From Balanoglossus misakiensis (Eukaryota; Hemichordata): a stretch of DNA of 64,000 nucleotides. The notes beneath the pieces were generated by a model. That model did not search any database, had not been told where the DNA came from, and saw nothing but the letters and a program-made list of their open reading frames with translations. Positions 1-9,014 of the stretch are shown piece by piece. Each line of letters starts with the position of its first letter. Position 1 is the stretch's first letter. The stretch is from positions 4,836,001 to 4,900,000 of the forward strand of contig CM082592.2 of the NCBI GenBank assembly GCA_040954595.2, read 5' to 3'. Both the position numbers and the translations under genes were made by a program.

Positions 1-3000
1 TGCCCTGTCGTTCTGCAAATAACTTCCAATTTCCCGTTTCGCGTTGTTTACGTTCAGTAAATGCAACGGGCACTGCAGACACACCCACGGTGACTAAGTT
101 CACATCATTCGCAGTTTCGACAGCCATTCACTCCCGTCACATCAAGCACGCTACTTCTGTGGCGTTCTCATCCGCTGATGTGAAGATCCTTGACCTTAGC
201 TAGCCTGCCTGCCTGCGCGAGGATGTGTTACCAGGACAACCATAAGTGGAATTTTCAGACTGATCTGCCAACATGCTTAAGTACCGGAATGTCTCTCTAT
301 AAGTTCGGAACTGGATTGATATTTTAAAAATTGCGAAATAGGACGACGACGATGATCGTGACAATGATTATACAACAATAACAACAAATGTTATTATTAT
401 TTAGAATCTTACATACTATAGCAGTAATGATGATAATAATATTATTACTTTCATTGTATTGTAGTTCATTAATTTCATTCTTAATTTATCATGAAAAATA
501 ATCATACATATAGGCCTATATATAGCCTGTATATACATGTATTACAGCAACTAGTCACACATGCGTAAACAATACAAGGTTTTCTATTGAAATTCCCTCA
601 GTCTCACTTCCCTTGTAACAACGTATATTTTTTCAGCACACATATACAGCTACCGTGTCTCCACGGGTGATATACTTTATGTTATGGAGTAATTAACACA
701 ATTTTAGATGTGTATACTATTTAATGGGTTTTCATGAATTACTTAGTATATGTGCACAGCGGACTTTCCGTGTCAACTTACAATACTTGTTATACACAGT
801 GGGGGAATTGATATGAAGCAAATGAGCCGCCGGGAGATCGTATTGTTTGTATAGTATTGCAGAAATAAAATGTTGTGATTGCCTTGTATTCCCCTGAATA
901 TAATCCTATACTACACTATCAACAGAAGTGCGCTTGCTCCTGTGCCGGCGAGCAGCTAGCAAAGACTCGCTACATTTGTCATGAGCACATCATGCGAATA
1001 TTCGTAATGTTTATCTTTGGCATATTCCAAAAATTATATCGCTAGTTTATTTATATAAATGCATTTATGAAAAAAAAACAGGAGAATACACCGCTATCGT
1101 CCGGTGAGTCAGACATGTCGGAAACGATCGATTACTGTATGTTCCTTGAGGTAGAAATCGAGAAGAATTAAGCGCATTACGCGGACTGTGTATTAAACAG
1201 CCACCCGATACGAGCCACATCATGCACACAATTCCTGTTAAAACGGTGTTCGAAAAGTACAAGAAAAATGCAGGCATATTTTATATCCTAGAATGAACAG
1301 GGCCAAGTGGGAAATCGCCTGCGTATTAATTAGAGAAATGGAACCCTCACTGCGCACAATATACTTTTACATCGACGGTTTATAACGAGCATAATGAAAT
1401 GTCGATTTCACGCCTTATCAGGCACGGGGCATGCACGGGCATATTCTGCGCTGACCAGATTCGTCAGAGAATTAAACGGTTGTTGTGCCCGCCAGACAGT
1501 TGATGTCCTAAAACAAACAAACCCTAATTGTCGCCAACAATACACACAAAGGTAACGGGACTATATGGAGAAACGCATCTCTCCCAAGCTCAATTATTCC
1601 TCCATTTATTTCGTTTCGAGCAATAAAACGCCGCCTGTTTTGGGTGGTTGCATTTTTATTCAAAGGCAAACATAGTGACTGCACGTAAGCTGGGTTAAGG
1701 TCGATAGGTAAGGTCAATACTTGAGGACAACGAATAGTGCCTTTCCCTATTCACTTTTGCCTTTTTAACAGCGCGGTCACATTCCGCAGTCATTCACCGA
1801 GTCGGCGTGGTCAATTTGCATGATGGGTTTGAGTGAAATTTATGTTTAAAATGGCTTTCACTCAATGGATGTGTGCGTTTCATGCTGACAGGCCCTGTCA
1901 ACGCCTGGACCATGACGTACGTCCAGGAAACTCATTCAAATTTCTAAAAAAAATATTCTAACGTTAACGTACAGTCAGGTGTTTTCTCTCTCTGTGCGTT
2001 ACATCGTCATCGTCGCGATAACAATAAACAGTCGCATGTCTGCGTTCTTGAACAAAGCCCGCACAGATGCCATCCCGCACGCGGAATCCGACGACAATGC
2101 GTAATACGGAAGCCGCATTTCGATAGCGTTGTGATCGCCGCTCAGAGTGTCGAAGGCGCGCTCGAATTAGCGCACCCCGACTCATACATTCGATATTTGA
2201 CGTCTGATAATTGAATCCTGGCAGCAAAAGACCGAAAACATCGATTAGGCCTACTGGTGGCGAGTTTTAACGTTGAAAGCTGGCAACTGCGCGTTCACCC
2301 GGTACACATAAGGTCACTCATGGCCACAGACTAATCAGCATACACTTCAACTATTGCGTTTTTTGCGTTAAATTAATGAACATGCGAACGACGACAGTGA
2401 CTTATTTGTTCGAATTAGCGTGTCTGCGGTAATGAAGGCCGCGTTTCGTTTAACGAGCAGCGGGTCCATTCCCACTCGAACGAATGATACGCCACTCTTG
2501 TATATTCGACCTACATGCATGTCATGGAAGTTGTTTTGTTCAAATATGCATGAATGAAAAGCGAATGTGCGTCGCTTCTTGTTCTCTGAACGTAGCTGGT
2601 CGCATGGTGGGATGATAAACATGCGATGGAAGCGAATAAATGATCTTTAATTAACCCACAGTACACCTCTGTCCGGTTCCATTGTTCATTTTCAGTCGAA
2701 TTGCAATAAAAAATCAAATTAGGTAAATTGAGCACACCGTACGACCATCAATGTTTCCAGACCACTCCCTGACGCGTGGACCGGGATTTTTTTCAACAGC
2801 GGAGCGTCCCTAAGCCCTTCACCTGTCACTGGGTAATTACACTTACCTCGTTCGGGCAAATCCCCCTGCGTTCCTGATGCCTGTCTCCTTTCCAGATGCA
2901 GAGATAATCCAACTGACTGAGCGTGTGTATTGTATTGTTGGTGCAACGGAACACACCAACAAAAGGTGAACTGGAGTGCGCCGCGTGTTGTCTCGCCTGA

Positions 3001-4000
3001 GGGCGCACTGCTTATTCATGTGATATTGTCAGAAAATTTCGTTTTTCTCACAAAAACGACACAGTCGCATCCGAAACTTGTGAGGCATATTCTGAAAAAA
3101 AAAAATCATTTTGTCGTGCATTGGAAAAAAACAATAAGGGACCAAAAATTCAAGAAGTCTATTGACCTCTAACGATGGTGTGCCGCTATATCTCGACAAA
3201 AATACTGTAAACCATTCTACAACTATTATGAATTTTACTGGTAGCTCAAGGTATCGCTCTATATAGGATATGCATATCAGGTCAGCTCCATGGCTGATTT
3301 CATATTCACAATTACTTATTCATGTCAACAATGACAGGGACGACTCAATAGAGAGATAATGAGTGGCATATGCTCAAACAGCCCGGCGCAGTCCGCGGAC
3401 GCCCGTCATGCGTGGACGCGTGTCCTTGGGGTCGGTGATGGGGATCGCCCTTCAATACACAATGCCTTCAAAAACTCTATTTTTAAAACTCGCTTGGCAG
3501 TTTGTTTTTCGTGCCACGCCCAAGAGTGATAAAAAAAATCCCCGCGCACACAGTTGCGTGCAACTGAACACGTCGGAGTGCCAAACATTTGATATACAGA
3601 TATGTCATTTATGATTGTTGGTCCGTATGTCATTCTCCGTAACTTTTTTGTTGTGGGATTATAATTCAGTATTCATACATCTCAATGAATTACAAATGTA
3701 TATCGCAATTTATGTGTGCACGATACCCGTTCAATGGAGTGGACAGTTTATATTTTTTTATCAAATTGTTAAATATGTTGTAATTCTCTTGATTTTTTTT
3801 CTCTTTATATACACAAATTGAATGCTTTGTGTTTCAGCTGACGAGACCTTTGTCCCCGTAGTTGCTTTGTTTCATTAATAACGGTCACGAATTATGCAGA
3901 GTGAATACTACAATGAATGAAAGTTACGTAATACCAAAGTTTACCATCTGGTTGCATTTTACATTATTTTCAAAGATGTCAATTGAATTAGAACACATAC
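1..4000. other. Intergenic stretch without a recognised gene
   Basis: No open reading frame here looks like a conserved protein or joins into a plausible spliced gene; all are short, and several overlap on both strands. The part from about 1100 to 2600 holds more CpG than most of the window and could be regulatory DNA or the flank of a gene to the left, but nothing specific can be named. Low-complexity A/T runs occur at 340-480 and 3090-3130. Confidence 0.6.
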
Positions 4001-4099
4001 GAGGGTCTGAGGAAGACTTGAACAACTGACATCGGCGTGGCTGATAAAACTGACTTTCGTTTTACAATTTACTTTACCACTGAAAGAGTTGCCGAGAAT

Positions 4100-4405
4100 T
4101 TTTGGAGACAAAATATTAAATTGCTCGACGGATTTCAGTTGAAGGTTTACCCACCATCTCAGCCGCAGGAAATGCAACTGACCATGTTTGTTACCGCAGC
4201 AAGAGCCAACAGTAGGATACGCGACACAGTACTCAGGAACCTGCAACTTCACCGGGCACCAAGACACGTGGTATCCAGCAACCACCTGTTGCGCCCGTGG
4301 AAAGTTATCTCCTTCCAGTACACACAGAGCATCTTCGTCTGCCAAGGTCTCTTTTCAGGCAGTTGGAAGCCAACGAAATGCTTCAAAAATTTCACATTCA
4401 CTGCA
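4100..4405 (-). pseudogene. Eroded SSR4 (TRAP-delta)-like fragment
   Basis: On the minus strand, short pieces in shifting frames resemble translocon-associated protein delta, an ER membrane subunit beside the Sec61 channel. In order these are a piece ending FVGFQL near 4360, then KETLADEDALCVLEG, DNFPRAQQ and the hallmark-like YHVSW ending near 4259. The family has a comparable run: a short beta-strand, then FP, then YQVSW. After that the likeness continues only weakly, with LLR in another frame near 4205. A stop and at least one frameshift interrupt it, and no flanking splice sites were found, so it reads as a decayed copy, possibly a retrocopy. The match is from memory of the family and could be chance. 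Confidence 0.35.
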
Positions 4406-4627
4406 TGACAACCTAACTTTCACCAATGAAGAATGAACTGTCAGTTACTTTGCCAATAATTGACCATCTGGCTATTTGCTGAAAGCTTAGAAAGTTTGCC
4501 CCTTTTCTCTTCAGTTACCCGTCCTGACATATTGGTATGGAAATCACTGGAGTCAAAATGTGAAGATGAGATTCAACAACTCCAAAATTACGACTATTCA
4601 CACTGTACATTTTTAAAAATAGTTTTC

Positions 4628-4633
4628 TTTTAT
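4628..4633 (-). terminator. Polyadenylation signal AATAAA of SELENOM
   Basis: AATAAA on the minus strand, about 105 bases downstream of the SECIS hairpin and about 545 bases after the SELENOM stop codon. It is the first canonical signal after the SECIS, so the hairpin would lie inside the mature 3' UTR. Confidence 0.7.
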
Positions 4634-4737
4634 TGCAAAACTCTGAGGAAAGGTGTTAATAAAAGCCAAAACGATTTCACAACCTTCGCTACATTATCCT
4701 GGCTATTTCTCAAAGGGTTCAGCTGGCGTATAGCCAC

Positions 4738-4784
4738 ATCAGTCACCTACCCTGCTCTACAGAGCTTTAGGTAGATGACGTCAT
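4738..4784 (-). promoter_or_regulatory. SECIS element (type 2) in the SELENOM 3' UTR
   Basis: Read on the minus strand from 4784: ATGA (4784-4781), one C, then a ten-base arm GTCATCTACC (4779-4770). Next come T and AAA (4768-4766), a mini-stem GCTC/GAGC closed by TGTA (4765-4754), AG, the matching arm GGTAGGTGAC (4751-4742) and TGAT (4741-4738). The two arms pair over all ten positions with one G-U. ATGA opposite TGAT gives the non-Watson-Crick quartet that SBP2 recognises. Twelve bases separate the quartet from the unpaired A-run, the normal SECIS spacing. The extra apical mini-stem makes it form 2. It lies about 390 bases after the stop codon of a gene with an in-frame TGA, so its role is recoding that TGA as selenocysteine. 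Confidence 0.93.
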
Positions 4785-5176
4785 AATGCTGAAAAATACT
4801 TTGATGAACAACAAGGCTGCAATGTAACAAGGTGGCGTGGCCAATATGAATTGTTACAGAAAGCGTAACTGCGCCATCGGTGTCAGGGGGTTGGTGTTGC
4901 AGCGCCCTCTAGTGGCAATCCGGCTAAACCAGGCACTATCAGTTTGATATCGATCCATTCTAAAGTTATCAAGCCATCATTTCTTTTGAGTTGGTGAATT
5001 TCAGTCTCTGCCTAGAAATCTCGATCCTTTTCATTTCACAAATCATCGAATAACAAACTAAAAAACTAGAAAAAAAATAATGAGTTGATTACAACAAGCT
5101 TCGTAATTTTCAAAACTACATAGTTTCTTTCTGTAATAATTCATTCCTCCAGTTGGTGCTTTTCAAGCGACAATCT

Positions 5177-5383
5177 CTACAATTCTGCCTTGTCTGCTTT
5201 CTTGGCATCTTCTGCCGGGGCTTCGTCTTCAGCCTCCTCCGTCTCCTCGACCACCTTGGGTACGTAGGGACCGGTTTTATACTCCTCTGGGACCTCTTGA
5301 TCTTTATAGTCTTTCCTGTAGAAACCCTTGTTCACCAGGAGTTGATTGAGCTCATCCCTGTCGAAGGGGCTCAAATCGATTTT
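5177..5383 (-). CDS. SELENOM: SELENOM exon 4 and stop
   Basis: Residues 84-151 and TAG at 5179-5177. It carries the best-conserved SelM block (LSPFDRDELNQLL, then NKGFYRK and VPEEY), then a strongly acidic Glu/Ala tail of about 30 residues ending KAEL. The tail is longer and more acidic than in human SelM (which ends HADL). Confidence 0.96.
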   Translation of the reverse strand, partial: KIDLSPFDRDELNQLLVNKGFYRKDYKDQEVPEEYKTGPYVPKVVEETEEAEDEAPAEDAKKADKAEL

Positions 5384-8300
5384 CTGAAAAGAAAGAAACA
5401 AGTTGAAACGATGAACTGGGGTCACTTTCATCCATGTACTAGTTTTCTTGGTACGCAATCTTTCATTGCATATTCAAGTTTTTTTCATGCGAGTATTTCC
5501 ATGTGTAGAGTTACATTATAGCATTCTGTACCGGTACACTGAGCTGACAGAATGATAAGGTTGGCGAACGCCAGTCAAAACGGTTTGCTGATACTAAAAT
5601 TAACATTTGTGATAACTGGGGGAGGGTTTTTTAAATGTATGGTTCTATATAGGAGATAATTACACAGAGGTAAACTGATGTCATGTCTGCCCCCCTGAAA
5701 AACAACTATCAGTTTCACATACCTCAACTACGGCACTATCCTCATCTAGGAGAAAAAGATCAGGATTGCGGCCAGGAATTGGTTTGAATTCTACATTGTG
5801 ACTGAGATAGGATTGTCAGTTAAGAAAAAAAAATATATGATGTAACAACTTGTAAATACTGCATTTTGTGATGTACATGTGTGGATGAGCATTTGACACA
5901 AATATCAGATTGATTGTGACTGAAAAGATCTTGTTTAGATGATATATATCTCACTACATTATAAAAATTCAGCGGAAGTCATTACTTGGCTATGTAAATA
6001 CAGTCATAATTTGCATGCACCAGCTGGAGGAAATTTTCGTTGTAAACAATTATAACATTTGCTCTGTACACAAGTGTTTAATTTATGCATAATTAATGTT
6101 TGTGATGTCATATCATCAATCACCATTCTCTATTGTGCATTGACGGAAACCATATGTTACACTGACTGAACACTGAGTGGGTTAGGTACTTACTGCTGGC
6201 TTCAATTTAAATACATATACCTTTTACCGGTAGTACCTACAAATGTGGATACTTTCCTGTGAAACAACACTGGGAACTATTTTCCTGAAAATAATATTTG
6301 CCCAAAGTCAAGCATTTACATTGCTGTTTTGTAGAATTTGTGATATTCCATACACACAAAATGTAGAAAATTTGGTTGGTTTTAACAGAAAACATTTGCA
6401 TGTTACAGCAGTTTGATTTTTAACCAATTTTACTCTTGCATTTAAAAAATAACACTTCGAAGTTTACCAAACAAACAGACACACAATGAATTCAAGAATA
6501 CTGACAGCCTTTACACACAATTTATAGTCATGCTGGGCTTTTTCTTTCACATCCGAACTTTGGCAAACAAAGCTGGGTGGCCTGAATTGATGGCATCTGA
6601 CCCTGGGGTCCATGGTAATCATTTCATATGCAAACAAAAGCAAATATCGCAGTGTTCATGGAATACACGTCTGGCATTTCTATCTTGTTTTCTATAATCA
6701 CTGAATTACACTGTTTGCCTTTGCAATAGACAACACAAAAGTGGGATTTTAGGAATTTATGTGAAACAAGGTACATGTACAAATACATAGAGAAACTGCA
6801 GCCCCATGATAGGTTTTGAAATGGGGACCACGGTACTTCTGAATGCATTAACCAGCCATATGTTGGTCTGAAGCCAGATTTGGCGTTAATTCATTTTTCA
6901 TTTCCTTTAGTTTCATATCTATCATTTGGAAAAGATTTTGAAGCGAATGTAACAAAGGAAATTGAGATTTTTGTCAGTTCTCTCACGATAACCATCTGGC
7001 CAGATAAAAATTGTTTTTTTTTTTTATCAATTCATCCCAATCCTATTCAAATGCAAAACGTTGAATAAACCAACCACGCTTGTGTGTGACCATATGGTTT
7101 GAATGAGATGGGTACACAGTAAAATTTCATGCTTATTCAGAAAATTCTTTTCCTGAAAATGCAGTGACAATGTGAAACATTTTTCAAGGTTTTGAACTAA
7201 GGTGTTGCGCACTGATGAAAAGGGTAACCTTCAGGCAAGGATAATTACCTCACCATCATCATTCTTCCCAGTGACTTCATAAAAGGGCAATTCTATGACA
7301 TATAAACATCTTCACACGACAGACTGATCGACATATGTAATTATCAATCCAACCAGCACATTTGTTGGGCTGCACTATAATCGGCATGATCTTTTTGTTC
7401 GATCGCAAAAAATAGAAAATTAATGGTTCGGAAATAAAAACCATTATTATTTTAGACTACTTAATGCTAACATGTATAACTTTGCGTGACCGGTCTGGCG
7501 GTTTTCTATCGGAGCATTGATCAATCATGCCACAGCTGACCTCAAAAGCTAGAGTGCTATTTTGCTAGTAGTTTAGTGCCATATTTGATTTGACACGTCT
7601 AAACATGACAAAGCTTAAAAAAGAACAATTGCCTAGCCAAAAAAAGTTGGTCTTTTACTTTCAGTTTGTTCAGGTAAAAACTGTCACAAAATATACAATT
7701 GTTCAATGGGTATTAACATTTTCATACTGTGAATTTATCCAGCTGTTCTATCAGAAAAAAACGCAACACCAATATGTGTGCATGCAGTTTAGGATAGACG
7801 TGCTTCGTCAAATGATAGTGTGTCACATTTTAACCTGCATCTGAAGTGTGTGCACTTACAGCTACCTATCAGAGCCATCTAAAACCGCGACGACTTTATG
7901 CATTACAGATGATACAGTTGTGGCATCAGATGTTTCAAAATACACACACGTACACACACACTGTAACATTCAATTTTTGGGCAGCTGACATTTCAACCTG
8001 TTGCAACCTATATCTGTGATCAGCGTGAATGGATTGGTAATACAATAGATAAATGAACACATTCATATTTCCAGATGATTGGTAATATCTGATGTTACTA
8101 ATTGATGCCATGGTTTAGATAGTACCAGTCAAATTCAGGACTTGAATAGGATCACAGTGGTAACATTGCTTTGTGGTATACAGGGTCACAATGATGTGAA
8201 TGTGAATAAATGATGGTATAACATCACATTGATATGAAGGTGCCAGTAAATTCACAAATTGTAAAGCTTACTGCAATCGTGAAAAAATATCATAAAGTTA

Positions 8301-8660
8301 TTATTAAAAGTTAAAACAGTACATTTTGCTTTTTCAATACTTATTCAAAGGATACAAAAAAGGCAAATCCTCATAGATGAATTTCTTCACCTTGGGAAGC
8401 CTGTTCAATCGTCATCCACTGCAGCTCTGTAGGGGAGAGGAGAAAAAGCACATGCTTTATAAGTACAGGGTATTATTAGCGTCATGTGAAAAAGAAATGT
8501 GTATATGTGGCATTGTTGGTCACTGCAGGAAAAAAAATAATGGTTGAACCGCCTACTGTACCTCGACTTTAGCGCTCATAACCGGCTTCTGCGATAGTTC
8601 TTTGTCTTCTCCTAGTGCGAGTGCAAGCACTGCACTGAAAAATAGTACTTTCGTCAACAT
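5177..8660 (-). CDS. SELENOM: Selenoprotein M, four exons
   Basis: SELENOM is a small thioredoxin-like thiol-disulfide oxidoreductase of the ER lumen. CDS exons are 8660-8562, 8426-8356, 5801-5723 and 5383-5177. All junctions are GT/AG, the phases agree, and 151 residues result (human SelM has 145). Residues 1-17 form a hydrophobic signal peptide (MLTKVLFFSAVLALALG). The redox motif is C-S-G-U at 35-38, where U38 is TGA at 8412-8414, followed by RLNRLPKVKKF as in the family. The C-terminal part has the family's DRDELN, GFYRK and PPEY-like segments, then an acidic tail ending KAEL, which resembles an ER-retention signal. Read as a stop, the TGA would cut the protein to 37 residues, removing all the conserved part. 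It is divergent with PRPF19. SelM identity is firm; the redox role is inferred from the family. Confidence 0.95.
5723..5801 (-). CDS. SELENOM: SELENOM exon 3
   Basis: Residues 57-83, reading HNVEFKPIPGRNPDLFLLD then EDSAVVE. One base completes F57 and the exon ends in phase 0 at GAG. It corresponds to the family's LPGADPELVLLGRRYEELE segment in the thioredoxin-like fold. Confidence 0.94.
5802..8355 (-). other. SELENOM intron 2
   Basis: A 2.55 kb intron, AT-rich. One exon-like segment flanked by AG and GT at 7292-7249 does not fit the phase. No repeat family from the rest of the window was recognised inside. Confidence 0.8.
8356..8426 (-). CDS. SELENOM: SELENOM exon 2 (redox CXXU motif)
   Basis: Residues 34-56 plus two bases, holding the C-S-G-U motif and the following KVKKFIYEDLPF strand. 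The acceptor is at 8428-8427, after a pyrimidine-rich run. The donor GTATCC after 8356 is required to join in phase with exon 3, giving DLPFF-HNVEF as in the family (DIPFYHN in vertebrates). Confidence 0.92.
8412..8414 (-). other. SELENOM: Selenocysteine (UGA) codon of SELENOM
   Basis: In-frame TGA as codon 38, preceded by AGC TGC AGT GGA (S-C-S-G) and followed by R-L-N-R-L. Vertebrate SelM has C-G-G-U followed by Q-L-N-R-L at this place, so the codon stands exactly at the catalytic Sec position. Confidence 0.95.
8562..8660 (-). CDS. SELENOM: SELENOM exon 1 (signal peptide)
   Basis: Residues 1-33, from ATG at 8660-8658 to GAG at 8562, followed by donor GTACAG. This is the only ATG that gives a signal peptide in frame with the CXXU exon. 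The exon ends in phase 0. Confidence 0.93.
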
Positions 8661-8995
8661 CGTGCGCCTTTCAGGGCTTCCGAATTCACACTTTCTGTCG
8701 TCTGCAGTCTAAATGAACAGTAACGCACCACTGCAATGTCAGTAGCGGAAGTAATGTGCCAATGAGTTGTGTCCTTTTCCTATTTGTAGGTTACATTAGG
8801 TCAAAGGTTAAAGAAGAGATAACGTTATTTCACACTAAACCGGAAAAATAATGGAATGCAAATTATTCTTTTCTTTATATTAGTTTTATTTTATATCCTC
8901 TCTTCACGAATATTGCGGCGACTTGCGGTTTCTTTCTTATTTTTTGTGTGCCTACCTTTTACCCATGATGCTCAAGAAACACACGCTGAACCAAC
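8661..8995. promoter_or_regulatory. Bidirectional promoter of SELENOM and PRPF19
   Basis: Only 335 bases separate the two start codons, which face outward. No TATA box stands at a fixed distance from either. Visible candidate sites are an ETS-type GCGGAAGT at 8745-8752, a CCAAT box at 8759-8763, a nuclear-receptor DR1-like AGGTCAAAGGTTA at 8798-8810, and another CCGGAA core at 8840-8845. Transcription starts were not located. Shared regulation is inferred from the layout. Confidence 0.7.
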
Positions 8996-9014
8996 ATGGC
9001 GCTATCCTGTTCAA
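8996..9014 (+). CDS. PRPF19: PRPF19 exon 1
   Basis: Nineteen bases coding MALSCS plus one base, then donor GTGAGT at 9015. The start was chosen because M-A-L-S-C-S-I-S-N-E-V-P matches the N-terminus of animal PRPF19 (human M-S-L-I-C-S-I-S-N-E-V-P), and the phase joins exactly to exon 2. Confidence 0.93.

Noticed and set aside
4037-4408. Plus-strand ORF of 123 codons
   Set aside because: It overlaps the minus-strand SSR4-like stretch and resembles nothing; most likely a by-product of it.
7249-7292. Exon-like segment in SELENOM intron 2 (reads LPFYEVTGKNDGE between AG and GT)
   Set aside because: Inserting it between exons 2 and 3 breaks the reading phase, and exons 2 and 3 already join to give the family sequence. 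The LPFY likeness is probably chance.
8412-8414. TGA as a true stop or a sign that SELENOM is a pseudogene
   Set aside because: It stands at the Sec position of the family, the downstream exons remain intact and conserved, and a SECIS is present.
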